Shown: positions 23,739 through 33,643, counted from the stretch's first letter. The stretch: 64,000 nucleotides of DNA from Paenibacillus_E sp964253085 (GCF_964253085.1 NZ_CAXUQH020000001.1:8063885-8127884), one strand, 5' to 3'. Numbers and translations are program-made. Notes: generated from the sequence alone by a model not told the origin.

Positions 23739-24968
23739 CTACTTATCCGTCGCCTCAACCAACGTCAACACCGTCGTCAACTTCTTGCCGCCGCGATAGT
23801 ATACCACGTTGATTTTATCGCCAATCTTCTTCTCGTTGTAGAGATACTTCCGTAAGGAAATCGTACTATCAATCTTGCGATCGTCCAACTGAACGATTAC
23901 ATCTTGCGCCTTCAGTCCCGCTTCCTTCGCAGGGCCAGAGACGTCGAAGACGATAACTCCAGTTTTGACATCTGCAGGCAGCTTTAATACATCCGTCCCC
24001 TTAAAAGCTTGCAGCTCCTGCGTCGACACACCAATTAACGGTCGTTTCACCTTGTGATCCTTGATGAGACTATCAATAATCGGTGTCACACTATTAATGG
24101 GAATCGCGAAGCCTAAGCCTTCAACGCCTGTATCCGAAATCTTCATCGAATTGATGCCGATCACTTTGCCCTCGATATTGACAAGCGGTCCCCCGCTATT
24201 GCCTTGGTTAATCGCGGCATCCGTTTGGATGACGTCCATTTCCCAGTCATAATCCGTGCCTTCCCGTGAAAGCGAGACTGGTATCGTCCGCTTCGGTGAA
24301 GAAACGATGCCTTGCGTCACGGTTGGTGAGAAGCCAAGGCCTAGCGGATTGCCCACAGCAATCGCCATTTCGCCCGCTCTTAGCTTATCGGAGTCACCGA
24401 ACTCAGCAAGTATTTTAACATCTTTGCCATCCGCCTCTAATACAGCCAAATCGGTAATTCGATCGCGTCCAACCAACGTAGCTTTGCGGTGCTCGCCTTC
24501 GAAGTTCACGATTTCGAACTGATTCCCGTTCTCTACAACATGACTATTCGTCACAATGCGAACTTTATCCCCGCTGCGCGCAAACATAACACCTGATCCA
24601 ATACCAATGCCCGTTTCTTGCCCAGCGTCGTCCTTCTTCGAGGAGATGACACTAACCACGGCTGGTTTTATTTTGTCCGTTGCTGCAACAACCGAGTCAT
24701 TCCCATTCATCGGATGCACATCCGCTTTGGCTACTACAGGAATCGCAAGCGTGCTTCCCGACGAATCACCACCACCAATAGCGTGAACAATCCCTACCAC
24801 GATAAGCATGCCTAGTGCCCCAATGAATCCTGCGATGAGGGCTACATACCTTCTTCGACCAGCGAAGCTTGTGAAACTCGTGAAATTCCCTGTCCCTTTG
24901 GGACGCCATACCGGCTCGCGCCTTCTGGACCTTTTGGTCGAATAAAAATCATCATCAAACAAACTCAT
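23739..24968 (-). CDS. htrC: HtrA-like trypsin-type serine protease with PDZ domain (YycK/HtrC)
   Basis: 409 residues. A basic N-terminus is followed by one membrane helix (~41-65), so the protease faces the cell exterior. Catalytic triad His-143 (VTNSHVVE), Asp-173 (RITDLAV) and Ser-258 (NQGNSGGP), then one PDZ domain (~300-400; LIGVSTQEL, VIVFDVSGPAKEAGLKAQDVIVQLDDRKI). It degrades or refolds misfolded secreted proteins. Its place at the end of the walRK-yycHI-walJ block matches yycK (htrC) of B. subtilis. The gap to walJ (about 400 bp) contains a small gene on the other strand. Confidence 0.93.
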   Translation of the reverse strand: MSLFDDDFYSTKRSRRREPVWRPKGTGNFTSFTSFAGRRRYVALIAGFIGALGMLIVVGIVHAIGGGDSSGSTLAIPVVAKADVHPMNGNDSVVAATDKIKPAVVSVISSKKDDAGQETGIGIGSGVMFARSGDKVRIVTNSHVVENGNQFEIVNFEGEHRKATLVGRDRITDLAVLEADGKDVKILAEFGDSDKLRAGEMAIAVGNPLGLGFSPTVTQGIVSSPKRTIPVSLSREGTDYDWEMDVIQTDAAINQGNSGGPLVNIEGKVIGINSMKISDTGVEGLGFAIPINSVTPIIDSLIKDHKVKRPLIGVSTQELQAFKGTDVLKLPADVKTGVIVFDVSGPAKEAGLKAQDVIVQLDDRKIDSTISLRKYLYNEKKIGDKINVVYYRGGKKLTTVLTLVEATDK

Positions 24969-25189
24969 TTCAGGTCCCTCCTCGCTGACGGGGTTTGAAG
25001 CTCACTCGCCTTGCTTTATTTCAATCCATGGATGGGTTCACGAACACATCACCCAATCGATTGGTTTTTTGCAAATAATAGGAATGTTTCGCTCGCTTCT
25101 TGCCTACAATAATAGTAAACCAAATCTCTCACCGAATTACTAGAGTATTAGGAAACTTTAATAGACCTTATTTAAAGGAGAATGCCACT

Positions 25190-25399
25190 ATGAACCGTAT
25201 TCCATCCCATTTTGAAGAAATTAACATGATCGGTAAGCTTGCTGACCTTAAGGAAAGCCACTATCACCAGTCGCTCGTCCTCTCATCTCTCATTCAAGTC
25301 TTGATTGATAAGGGTCTTATCACCGCACAAGAAATCCAGCTCAAGTCCCAGGAACTCGACGCTGCACTTACTCCGAATCCAATACATCCCATTTCGTAG
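25190..25399 (+). CDS. Small hypothetical protein
   Basis: 69 residues from the ATG at 25190 with AAAGGAG seven bases upstream; the upstream part of the longer frame (from 25100) has no ribosome site. Mostly helical: FEEINMIGKLADLKESHYHQ, then LVLSSLIQVLIDKGLITAQEI ending in a proline-rich tail. It is convergent with walJ and overlaps its 3' end by 32 bases. I do not recognise the family. The strong ribosome site argues that it is a real gene. Confidence 0.65.
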   Translation: MNRIPSHFEEINMIGKLADLKESHYHQSLVLSSLIQVLIDKGLITAQEIQLKSQELDAALTPNPIHPIS

Positions 25400-26168
25400 A
25401 ACGGTCAAAATACGTATCCATCAGCCGCAGCTGTTTCGCCTCGGGCGCTCGCTCTTGTACTATATTATTCACGGTCAGCCTGGCCAAATCCATTAAGTTA
25501 TGATCACGGCTAAGGTGCGCCATATAGACAGATTTCGTCTTATTCGTCATGATATCACAGAGCGCTTCCCCTGCGGCTTCGTTGGATAAATGTCCCTTGT
25601 CTCCGAGAATACGTCGCTTAATGCTCCATGGGTAATGTCCCACGCGCAGCATGTCCACATCATGATTGGTTTCCAGAACCAAGGCATCCGAATCCGAAAT
25701 CTTCTCTTTCACCTTTTCGCTCATATACCCGAGATCCGTTACAACACTTAACTTCTGTTCGCCTTCATAAAAAACGTAACCCACCGGCTCCGCTGCATCA
25801 TGCGAAATCCCGAAGGATTCCACTTTCAGTGAGCCGAACTCCTCTACGCCACCCGTATCCATCACGCGCTTGTTGCCCTCAGCGATTACACCAATTTGGC
25901 GATCCAACTCCACCCACGTCTTCTCATTGGCGTATATCGGCACATCATATTTCCGAGCGAACGCACCGAGTCCCTTAATATGGTCAGAATGCTCATGCGT
26001 GACGAGAATGCCGTCAATACTATTCGCCGCGAGCTCCCGTTCCTTCATTAAAAGCTCCATCTTCTTCGCACTGAAGCCTACGTCAATCAGCAGCTTAACC
26101 TCACCGTTATCGACAACCGTTGCATTCCCCGTTGAACCACTTGATAACACCGTAAATCGAATTCCCAT
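25368..26168 (-). CDS. walJ: MBL-fold metallohydrolase WalJ (YycJ)
   Basis: 266 residues. Metallo-beta-lactamase fold: FTVLSSGSTGNATVV at the N-terminus, LLIDVGFSAKK, the metal-binding THEHSDHIKGL (HxHxDH, about residues 59-64), and SVVTDLGY and SVYMAHLSRDHN for later ligands. B. subtilis YycJ/WalJ is a 5' nuclease-like hydrolase of the walRK operon linked to DNA repair and replication-wall coordination. It is the last conserved gene of the leftward walR-walK-yycH-yycI-walJ operon, 54 bp downstream of yycI. Confidence 0.93.
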   Translation of the reverse strand: MGIRFTVLSSGSTGNATVVDNGEVKLLIDVGFSAKKMELLMKERELAANSIDGILVTHEHSDHIKGLGAFARKYDVPIYANEKTWVELDRQIGVIAEGNKRVMDTGGVEEFGSLKVESFGISHDAAEPVGYVFYEGEQKLSVVTDLGYMSEKVKEKISDSDALVLETNHDVDMLRVGHYPWSIKRRILGDKGHLSNEAAGEALCDIMTNKTKSVYMAHLSRDHNLMDLARLTVNNIVQERAPEAKQLRLMDTYFDRSTKWDVLDSE

Positions 26169-26222
26169 CTTCCCTACTCCTCTATGCCTACCTGTGTGCC
26201 AGTTAATTATTCCTTGCTACTA

Positions 26223-27038
26223 TTACTTCTTCGGCGTGTTCTTTGAACCTGGGGCTGGAGAAGCAGTGGATGCCTCTCCATCACCTTTCAGGCCAAATGG
26301 GGTAAGCGTAGCCCCTTTCTCCACCGCACCATTGAAGGCTTGTAAATAATAAATATCTCCGTTATCAATCGTTATGCGCCAATGCGGATACATGGGCTGT
26401 GTTTGCGAGTTGTAAGGTTGTCCGTGATACCCCAACCGAACCTCGGTAATAATGGAGCCATCGCTTAAATAATTGTCCACCAAGCTGCGGACCGCTAATT
26501 GGGCCGAAATCATCTTCTGCTCCGTCTGTTCTACCTCTGATTCTACTTCAACGAAAGCTTGACGGTAACTGGTAATTTCTCCATTTTTCTCATTTAGCTC
26601 GACCATTACATCAAAAAGTGGAATCTTGCCATACAATTGCGAGAATACATAGATTCCATCACGACTAATCGCTGAGTCCAACTGATACATCGTGAAGTTT
26701 GGAATCTCCGACAGCGACTGCACTTCTTTGCTTGCACCTTTACCAAGGAGCGCACTCATATAAATTGGCGTTTTGAGCGTTTTCTCCTCGCCAGGCTTGA
26801 TACTATCATCATATTTCACCGTGATGACCTTCAACTTAGGCGGATCCGTTGGAAGCTCGTCCGTAAGCCGAATATTTTTATTGCGGAGCGCACGGTTCAA
26901 ATCCTCCACAGTACTAGATGGATCCAAGGATATGCCAGTCTGATCGGAACGATTGGTGGACCACAGCTGGAAGCCGAGGATCATATTCAAAAGTAAAAAT
27001 GAAGCGATCAAAATCGTCTTGGCCCTACTCCAATTCAT
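26223..27038 (-). CDS. yycI: WalRK two-component regulator protein YycI
   Basis: 271 residues: one N-terminal membrane helix (TILIASFLLLNMILGFQLW) and an extracytoplasmic domain made of two YycI/YycH-like modules (for example MVELNEKNGEITSYRQAFVE and ITIDNGDIYYLQAFNGAVE). In B. subtilis YycI pairs with YycH in the membrane and restrains the WalK kinase. The C-terminal tail after the fold is short and proline/serine-rich (ASTASPAPGSKNTPKK), not seen in B. subtilis to my knowledge. It lies 30 bp downstream of yycH. Confidence 0.9.
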   Translation of the reverse strand: MNWSRAKTILIASFLLLNMILGFQLWSTNRSDQTGISLDPSSTVEDLNRALRNKNIRLTDELPTDPPKLKVITVKYDDSIKPGEEKTLKTPIYMSALLGKGASKEVQSLSEIPNFTMYQLDSAISRDGIYVFSQLYGKIPLFDVMVELNEKNGEITSYRQAFVEVESEVEQTEQKMISAQLAVRSLVDNYLSDGSIITEVRLGYHGQPYNSQTQPMYPHWRITIDNGDIYYLQAFNGAVEKGATLTPFGLKGDGEASTASPAPGSKNTPKK

Positions 27039-27068
27039 AATCTCACCAACCCTTCTCTGTCATACTGT

Positions 27069-28355
27069 CTACTCAATAAAATCATACGTACCATCACGCA
27101 GCTCTATCGCCCACGTACTCGTTAATGTTACTGTCTTATCCGAAATAACTGGACGATACGCTGGGAATATAGAAACGATGCTAGAGCGACGTTGATAGTA
27201 CTGTAAGCGTTGCTCTATGGCTTCGCCCGACATCAACTCATTCTCTTTGCGTTGCCCCGACTTCAGATCAGGAATCACCATCGATCGTTCGAATCCTGAG
27301 ATAACACCTTTCTGTACTTGCATGTTCATCGTACCAAAACCTTCTGGCTGTGCGGTTACGATCGGAAGTGATTCATAGTACTGGCGAAATATGAAGGTCT
27401 GATTATCTAGCTGTTTCTCTGGGGTGCGGGCAACCATATATCTCCCATCCCAACCAATATGCTGATTGATAAATTTGATGCCAGCCATCAAATCTTCCAA
27501 CACCTCGGTTTTACTAGCCGCTGGTGCTACTGGATCGAAATACGTCACCCACCGTTGGTCTCGATTCAGCTGGAAGCCGCGCTTGCTATCGGTATAAATC
27601 TCCGAGCCATCCCGTTCTTTTAGATAACGAGTGATGCCTGGATCTACGAACAAGCTTTGCTTCAGTTGATCTGCCGTAAGCTGCGTATATGTGAAGGTAT
27701 AACTAGGTAGATGTAGCGCCTTCAACGGTAGATAATAATCACCGCTATTCATGGTTTTGTATAAATTGCTTGGCTCCCCATAGGCCACGAAATTCTCAAC
27801 GTCTTTGCTCGTGAAATCCGCCCCAATGACTTCATAACCAACACCCGGCGAATCTGTGAAAAAGAATGCGCGAACCTCATCATTCGTCCCCTTGGAGTAG
27901 ATCCAAATCTTCGTAATTTTATCATTCTCAACCGGAATTTCACCTTCGATTCGGAATAACTGCTGCAGAATCGAGAACGGAATCCCTTCCCGGAATCGAA
28001 TCTCCACACCAAGTTGTTTGGTCCGAACTTCTTCCCAGTTCACATTGACGAGATACATCGACGTCTTGCGGAAGCCTTTGAAGCTTCGTTGCTTAATATT
28101 ATCCAGCAATCTCGTGTAGTAGTAATTGTTTGGGTACAACACGGAATGCTGTTGATTTCCTAAGTGAATGATCAGTTGATCCGGAAAGAGCATATCTGCC
28201 AGCTCCGCCTGTTTACCCAACGTCTCCGTCTGCACATAGTTGCTTTGCCTAATCGGCTCTATCTTCGGAGGGCTGTAAGAAGCGAGTATAAAGCTCTGAT
28301 ACAAGCTTGTTCCAATCAGCAGAACAAGAAAGATCGATTTCAAACTCTCTATCAT
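27069..28355 (-). CDS. yycH: WalRK two-component regulator protein YycH
   Basis: 428 residues: an N-terminal membrane helix (SIFLVLLIGTSLYQSFILA) and a three-domain extracytoplasmic region, ending EHR-like beta strands (VTLTSTWAIELRDGTYDFIE). The start overlaps the stop of walK by four bases (ATGA), so it is translated together with the kinase it regulates. YycH and YycI form a complex with WalK through their membrane helices and modulate its activity in cell-wall homeostasis. Length and order match the B. subtilis operon. Confidence 0.92.
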   Translation of the reverse strand: MIESLKSIFLVLLIGTSLYQSFILASYSPPKIEPIRQSNYVQTETLGKQAELADMLFPDQLIIHLGNQQHSVLYPNNYYYTRLLDNIKQRSFKGFRKTSMYLVNVNWEEVRTKQLGVEIRFREGIPFSILQQLFRIEGEIPVENDKITKIWIYSKGTNDEVRAFFFTDSPGVGYEVIGADFTSKDVENFVAYGEPSNLYKTMNSGDYYLPLKALHLPSYTFTYTQLTADQLKQSLFVDPGITRYLKERDGSEIYTDSKRGFQLNRDQRWVTYFDPVAPAASKTEVLEDLMAGIKFINQHIGWDGRYMVARTPEKQLDNQTFIFRQYYESLPIVTAQPEGFGTMNMQVQKGVISGFERSMVIPDLKSGQRKENELMSGEAIEQRLQYYQRRSSIVSIFPAYRPVISDKTVTLTSTWAIELRDGTYDFIE

Positions 28356-30187
28356 ACTTCACCCTCCTCTTCCTGCCTAATCGGCAACGTAAATAGGACG
28401 CGCGTTCCTTGACCCAGCTCTGACTCTAATGCAATCGTTCCACCATGCGCTTTCACTATTTCCCGGGCAATGGACAAGCCTAAACCTGTGCCTCCCATGT
28501 TGCGAGAGCGTGCTTTATCAACGCGATAGAAACGGTCGAAAATCCGAGAAAGGTCCTTCTTCGGAATCCCCATCCCGTTATCTTGCACCGATATTTCCAG
28601 CAGCTCTTTGTCAATCTTGCGTGCCTCCAAGCGAATGGTACCTTCATCGCCGGTATATTTAATCGCATTGGATACCAAATTATCAAGCACCTGATCAATT
28701 TTATCGCGATCAAGCAGCAGGCTCGTTACGCCATGTTCCACGTGTAACATAATTTGAATTTTCCGTTGCTGCAGCTGAAAAGAAAAGCGGTCCGCGACTT
28801 CCTCCAGCATCTCGCTGACGAGCGTCGAGGACTTGCTCATCATCGACTGCTTCGAATCCAGTCGCGATAGATGTAAGAGATCCGTCACCAAGCGGATCAT
28901 CCGCTCGGTTTCGCTGCGTGTCACGCTGATGAAGCGTGAAGCGAGCTGCGGTTCCTCGATTGCTCCGTCATCGAGCGCTTCGAGGTAACTCTTGATCGTC
29001 GTCAGCGGCGTACGAAGCTCATGAGAGACGTTCGCCACGAACTCTCGTCTGGCTTGCTCTAGCTTCTCCTGATCCGTTACGTCCTGCAGTACCGCAATGA
29101 TCCCGTGCTGACCCTCACCACGCCGGTGGATAGGTGTAAACGTAATACGAACCGACAGCTGTTCATCCTCGTCGTCTGGCAGCTGAATATCCAGCAGCGT
29201 CGTATTCACTTGCCCGGTGACCAGACCACGGATCGTGTCTATTGGAATCCCAATGACTTCGGATATCTCCAATCCCAGCGTTGTTTCCTCTTCCACTTGC
29301 AGGATCTGCTTCGCCCGGCGATTCAATACAATCACTTGTCCTCTATCATCCGTTGCGATAACGCCATCATTCATATTCGTTAGAATGGAAGCAAGCTTCT
29401 CCTTCTCTTCTTCATTGAGCGAGAGTGCCTCTTTCAGTCGATTCATCATGAAATTAAAGGTCTGCCCCAGCTGACCGATCTCATCGGTCCCTTGAATGAT
29501 GACCTGCTGATCAAAATTCCCCTCAGCTACGGCTGTTGCCTGTTTCGTAATCTCTTTAATAGGGTTCGTAATCGTGCTCGTTAAGAGAACACCTAATAAG
29601 GCAGTCAACCCCAGGGCAATCAACGTCGCCGAAATAAGGATCCGGTTAATCGAGCGGATGGTCTTGTACACATCTTCCATGGAGGCGATGATGTACACCG
29701 CCCCTAGGACACGAGCCCCGCTGCCGACTGGCTTCGCGATAATGACCTTCCGATACCCATCCTCGTCCGTGAAAATCCGCTGATTATCCTTAATCCCTTG
29801 CAAGGCCCGAATGACTTCCGGCTGCGTATTTTTTTGCTTCAAATGACTCGCGACCGACGTGCTGATCACGTTACCATTCGCATCAATGATTTGAATTTCC
29901 GCATTATTAATGGAAAAAAGATTGCTCACGAATTCATTTAAATCCGCGTATGTTTTCTTACCCTCGGTCGCATTCTTACTCTCCTGGTCCCCCGTCAAAT
30001 ACGATTCAACGAAGCCAGCAAGCAGCGTAACCTGACTATTGCGGGATGCTAGGAAATCATTTTTAAAATATGTTTCTACCGTCTTATAGAAATACACCCC
30101 AATGAGCTGCATCGCGATAAGAATAAGCAGAACATAAATAATTATTAGCTTCGCTTGAATCGATTGAAAGAAGCGGATGCCCTTCAT
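28352..30187 (-). CDS. walK: Cell-wall sensor histidine kinase WalK
   Basis: 611 residues. Order: membrane helix (~11-32), extracytoplasmic PAS-like domain, second helix (~183-205), HAMP (ITNPIKEITKQATAVAEGNF), cytoplasmic PAS (ILTNMNDGVIATDDRGQ), HisKA with phospho-acceptor His-389 (VSHELRTPLTT) and HATPase (LVSNAIKYT, DNGMGIP, GTGLGLS). GGAGG at the end of walR serves as its ribosome site. WalK with WalR controls autolysins and peptidoglycan turnover and is essential in Bacillota with low GC content. All domains of the family are intact. Confidence 0.96.
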   Translation of the reverse strand: MKGIRFFQSIQAKLIIIYVLLILIAMQLIGVYFYKTVETYFKNDFLASRNSQVTLLAGFVESYLTGDQESKNATEGKKTYADLNEFVSNLFSINNAEIQIIDANGNVISTSVASHLKQKNTQPEVIRALQGIKDNQRIFTDEDGYRKVIIAKPVGSGARVLGAVYIIASMEDVYKTIRSINRILISATLIALGLTALLGVLLTSTITNPIKEITKQATAVAEGNFDQQVIIQGTDEIGQLGQTFNFMMNRLKEALSLNEEEKEKLASILTNMNDGVIATDDRGQVIVLNRRAKQILQVEEETTLGLEISEVIGIPIDTIRGLVTGQVNTTLLDIQLPDDEDEQLSVRITFTPIHRRGEGQHGIIAVLQDVTDQEKLEQARREFVANVSHELRTPLTTIKSYLEALDDGAIEEPQLASRFISVTRSETERMIRLVTDLLHLSRLDSKQSMMSKSSTLVSEMLEEVADRFSFQLQQRKIQIMLHVEHGVTSLLLDRDKIDQVLDNLVSNAIKYTGDEGTIRLEARKIDKELLEISVQDNGMGIPKKDLSRIFDRFYRVDKARSRNMGGTGLGLSIAREIVKAHGGTIALESELGQGTRVLFTLPIRQEEEGEV

Positions 30188-30189
30188 GT

Positions 30190-30909
30190 TTAGAAGCCTC
30201 CGGCTTTAGGACTGCGCATCAAGTAACCGAGACCCCTGCGCGTCATGATATATTCCGGACGACTTGGATCTGTCTCCAGCTTCTCACGCAGGCGGCGAAT
30301 CGTCACATCGACGGTCCGTACGTCGCCAAAATATTCAAAGCCCCACACCGCTTGCAGCAGGTGCTCACGGGTCATCACTTTGCCTGAGTTTTTGGCCAAA
30401 TATTGAATGAGCTCGAACTCCCGATGTGTCAGATCAAGGGGCGTTCCGTCCTTGTAAACCATATACATGTCGTTATCGATAAAAAGCGCATGAATGCGCA
30501 TCCCATTCCGCTGCGCCTCCGGTTCGTTCGGTGCCGTCTGCACCTTCGTCTGTCTGCGCAGATGCGCCTTCACACGGGCCAGCAGTTCCCTGGTGCCGAA
30601 TGGCTTCGTCACATAGTCGTCTGCGCCCATCTCTAAGCCCAGCACCTTGTCCAGCTCCGTATCCTTCGCTGTCAGCATAATAATCGGCGTATTGAGCTTA
30701 GAGCGCACCTCACGGCATACATCCATGCCATCCTTCACAGGCAGCATGAGATCAAGCAGGATCAGATCCGGCTGTTCCGAGAACGCAAGCTCTACAGCGC
30801 TTCCACCATCGTACGCACAGATGACCTGATAGCCCTCTTTCTCCAGGTTAAACTTCAAAATATCTGCAATTGGTTGTTCGTCATCCACCACGAGAATTTT
30901 CCCAAACAT
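30190..30909 (-). CDS. walR: Cell-wall response regulator WalR
   Basis: 239 residues from the ATG at 30909 (MFGKILVVDDEQPIADILKF), the start that matches WalR orthologues; GGTGG lies just upstream. The frame extends 18 codons further but without a ribosome site. Receiver domain with phospho-acceptor Asp-53 (LILLDLMLP), conserved DD at 9-10, K-loop TKPFG, then an OmpR-type winged helix (LTHREFELIQYLAKNSGKVMTREHLL, then VDVTIRRLREKLE). It is the first gene of the operon walR-walK-yycH-yycI-walJ and the essential regulator of cell-wall metabolism genes. Confidence 0.97.
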   Translation of the reverse strand: MFGKILVVDDEQPIADILKFNLEKEGYQVICAYDGGSAVELAFSEQPDLILLDLMLPVKDGMDVCREVRSKLNTPIIMLTAKDTELDKVLGLEMGADDYVTKPFGTRELLARVKAHLRRQTKVQTAPNEPEAQRNGMRIHALFIDNDMYMVYKDGTPLDLTHREFELIQYLAKNSGKVMTREHLLQAVWGFEYFGDVRTVDVTIRRLREKLETDPSRPEYIMTRRGLGYLMRSPKAGGF

Positions 30910-31035
30910 GCGACCACCGCCTACTATAAAGTAACTGACGCTGACACGCCTGATCGCGTGCAACTGCCAGAGTTAGATCCGATTTTCAGCCAGTTATTTC
31001 CTACATACTCTTCTTCATTTTAACATACATTTAAC

Positions 31036-31080
31036 TAAAAAGAGACAAGGCCCCCGAGTTGTCCGGTTCGACCTTGCCTC
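31036..31080 (-). terminator. Intrinsic terminator after the M23 peptidase gene
   Basis: GAGACAAGG / CCTTGCCTC stem (31042-31080), followed on the minus strand by TTTTTAG. It separates the peptidase gene from the walR promoter region. Confidence 0.75.
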
Positions 31081-31089
31081 TATCTTTTT

Positions 31090-32649
31090 TTAGCGATTCA
31101 AATATTTCAAAGGATTTTCCAAGCCTCCACTTTTGTGCACTTCAAAATGCAAATGCACGCCTGTGGAGTCACCTGTGCTCCCCATAATTCCGATTTTATC
31201 GCCCTTTTCGACGATAGTGCCTGACTTCGTAGTAATTTGACTTAAATGTCCATACAGTGTTTCATAACCATTTAAATGGTTAATAATAATATAATTGCCG
31301 TAATCTGACTTGTAGCCCGTTTCGACGACCTTGCCATTGTCTGCAGCCATAATATTTCTGTTACCTGTGATGTCGATGCCCTTATGTAACTTGCCCCAAC
31401 GATAACCGAATGTACTTGAGATACTAGGCGAAATGACGGGCCATGCGAACTTCCCTGTACCCTCACCTTTAATGACTTTTGTCCCTTTTTTCACCTTGGC
31501 GGTGACAGGTTGATCAATGATTTCTTCATTCACGACTTGCTCTTCGGTCATTAAACCATCGACCTTCGTCACTTGAATTGTTACTTTTTTAAGCCCATTC
31601 TTTCCTGGCGAAATCGGTTGGACAACGCCTAAGCGCATCGAATCGTCTTTCACATACTCGGTATCGTACTGAATCTCTTGATTCTTTACGATCTTCTCCG
31701 TCGTTTTCACAGAAAGCGTTGGCTTGAGCACCGTAACATCCAATTGATTGCCGATCTTCAGCTTATCATCTTGAATTCCTGGATTATTATCATAAATAAA
31801 TTGCTTCGTGATGCCTAATTTCTTCGCAATACACGAAACACAATCACCTTCAACAACCGTGTACTTCGCCGGTGCAACATCACCAGTTTGCAAGGTCTTC
31901 ACGACTTCCTCTGGCTTCACTAACTCCGTTGGATCGATAGGAACTTCTTCTTTCTCGACCTTTTGAACGAATTCCACCTTTTCAAGCTCGGATGGCGCTG
32001 TAGAAATATCCTCACCTAGACCGGTAGATAAGGCAGCTACTTTTTCGTTATTTTTCCCTTTGGGTGTAAATGGTTCGCTGACTTGACTCAGAATCTGATC
32101 GGCTGTTGCCTGATCCTTCACAATCGCTATCGTCTTGCCATCCACTTTCAGTGCCACACCCACAGGTTGCGGTATGAGCAATTGATCCAAGGAGGAAATA
32201 ACAGCAGAATCGTCCGTCTTCATATTGTAAGCCCTTTCAGACGTGTAGGTAATTCCGTCTGTTTTGAGCACAACATGAACATCTGGAAAATTCTTCTGTA
32301 CTTCTAACGGTTTGTTCATCTTATATTCATCAATTATCTTATTATCGCTTACGATACCTACTTCTTGATTGTTAAGCATCACATGATACACTTCATCCAT
32401 GCCCGCTTCTACATATTGATGTCCGGTGAACGTGATCACTCCCGTAAGTGCAATAACACCTACACCTAGTGCAAGAGACCATTTATGTCGTTTGATTACC
32501 GTTAGTGTCGTGGATGTCGTTACATCGACTGGCTGAACTTCTTCTAGCTGCTTGTCTGATAATGATTCATTTCCGGTCAAGCTTTCTCGCTTAGGCGTGA
32601 ATCTCTTCATGAGATCCATGACAAAACGCATTCCCCTGAAACCTGTCAT
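31090..32649 (-). CDS. M23 family endopeptidase with LysM-like and G5 domains
   Basis: 519 residues, GGGAG before the ATG. A membrane helix at ~57-78 (WSLALGVGVIALTGVITFTG) anchors it outside the cell. Then a long beta-rich region, a LysM-like segment (YTVVEGDCVSCIAKKLGITKQFIYDNNPG), a G5 domain (~320-395; TEKIVKNQEIQYDTEYVKD) and a C-terminal M23 lysostaphin-type domain (SSTFGYRWGKLHKGIDITG, HLNGYETLYGHLS, GVHLHFEVH) with the zinc ligands His and Asp of HKGID and His of HLH. It cuts peptidoglycan cross-bridges. Lying directly upstream of walR, it is a plausible WalR target, but that is inferred. Confidence 0.9.
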   Translation of the reverse strand: MTGFRGMRFVMDLMKRFTPKRESLTGNESLSDKQLEEVQPVDVTTSTTLTVIKRHKWSLALGVGVIALTGVITFTGHQYVEAGMDEVYHVMLNNQEVGIVSDNKIIDEYKMNKPLEVQKNFPDVHVVLKTDGITYTSERAYNMKTDDSAVISSLDQLLIPQPVGVALKVDGKTIAIVKDQATADQILSQVSEPFTPKGKNNEKVAALSTGLGEDISTAPSELEKVEFVQKVEKEEVPIDPTELVKPEEVVKTLQTGDVAPAKYTVVEGDCVSCIAKKLGITKQFIYDNNPGIQDDKLKIGNQLDVTVLKPTLSVKTTEKIVKNQEIQYDTEYVKDDSMRLGVVQPISPGKNGLKKVTIQVTKVDGLMTEEQVVNEEIIDQPVTAKVKKGTKVIKGEGTGKFAWPVISPSISSTFGYRWGKLHKGIDITGNRNIMAADNGKVVETGYKSDYGNYIIINHLNGYETLYGHLSQITTKSGTIVEKGDKIGIMGSTGDSTGVHLHFEVHKSGGLENPLKYLNR

Positions 32650-32910
32650 GATCTTCTCCCTTTGAACGGTTTTGCATCCCTAGAGTAAATACTCGTAGAT
32701 ACATAAATAAACCTTGATTAGACATAATATCCATTATGCTATCTTTCTTTTGTTAAATTTAACACACTTTCTGTGCCTATTTCAACAAAATACTCGATCA
32801 CCATGTGATAGATTCGTGTCTACTACCAAAAGAAGTCGCTAAAAGTCTATTTTTTTTGTTCGAAATCCCAACTTATTTGCCTGCATGTTAAAAGAAATGA
32901 CGAAAAGGCA
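32650..32910. other. Intergenic region with no gene
   Basis: AT-rich gap of about 260 bases between the M23 gene start and the terminator-like hairpin of the next gene. It should hold the M23 promoter. I see no RNA gene, coding frame or clear operator. Confidence 0.5.
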
Positions 32911-32964
32911 TGAAACTTAGAAGGGAAGCTACGGATTATGGTCCATCGGTCAGCAACTTCCCTT
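32911..32964 (-). terminator. Terminator-like hairpin after the Pro/Ser-rich protein gene
   Basis: AAGGGAAGCT / CTTCCCTT stem with inner GCT/AGC and GAT/ATC pairs; the T-run on the minus strand is weak (CTAAGTTTC). Confidence 0.5.
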
Positions 32965-32968
32965 GAGC

Positions 32969-33643
32969 CTAGTACTTATTTAATATATCTGTTAATTGTG
33001 ACAGTTCTTTGTCGCTCAAATATTTCTTAAGTGTCGCATTTACTTCCTCAAGTTCTTGCGTAGTAATCCCATCTTCCAAGATCGCGGATAGTGTCTGCAC
33101 CTCAGTCTGTGGCAGCTTAGCGACAACTAGTGAAAATATTTTCATTTTATCATCACTCGAGAGGGCTTCTTTCTTCTTCGCAAAATCCTCGGTGGACATG
33201 ACAAGCTCCTTCTTCTCGCTCTCCTCCGTTCGAGCGCTTCCCATCACGGCTATCGCATCGTCTTGATTCACTGTCGATGTGTCTACACCGCTTGACGAAC
33301 TAATTCCGCCTACAGGTTGTTGATCATTCGGATTTGGACTTGAACTCGGGCTTGGAAAGGCCCCTGACGGGTTGGGACTAGGAGTTGGCGAAGGCTTCGT
33401 CGTTGGGGTTTCTCCTGATGCTGCCTTCTTCCCCCCGTCATTCCCCTTAACTATATTCAGCTCTGCCGCCAATCTTGACGCAAATTCACCAAATTGAATC
33501 TTTTTACCCATCGCTGGTAGCTGATATTGTCGAAATATATCCTCCACGTACATGTTCACCACATACCATGTTGTAAACATCGTAATTGATGTAATAAGGA
33601 CGGTACTTATGACGATTTTACATAACCAAGTTAATAGCTTCAT
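32969..33643 (-). CDS. Membrane-anchored protein with Pro/Ser linker, function unknown
   Basis: About 225 residues from the ATG at 33643 (AGGAG thirteen bases upstream); the longer frame from 33718 adds residues without a ribosome site. One N-terminal membrane helix (ICKIVISTVLITSITMFTT-like region), a short extracytoplasmic stretch, a low-complexity linker rich in Pro, Ser and Thr (TTKPSPTPSPNPSGAF and onward), then a helical C-terminal domain (KMKIFSLVVAKLPQTEVQTL, LKKYLSDKELSQLTDIL). Not recognised. It is a single gene between purA and the M23 peptidase. Confidence 0.65.
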   Translation of the reverse strand: MKLLTWLCKIVISTVLITSITMFTTWYVVNMYVEDIFRQYQLPAMGKKIQFGEFASRLAAELNIVKGNDGGKKAASGETPTTKPSPTPSPNPSGAFPSPSSSPNPNDQQPVGGISSSSGVDTSTVNQDDAIAVMGSARTEESEKKELVMSTEDFAKKKEALSSDDKMKIFSLVVAKLPQTEVQTLSAILEDGITTQELEEVNATLKKYLSDKELSQLTDILNKY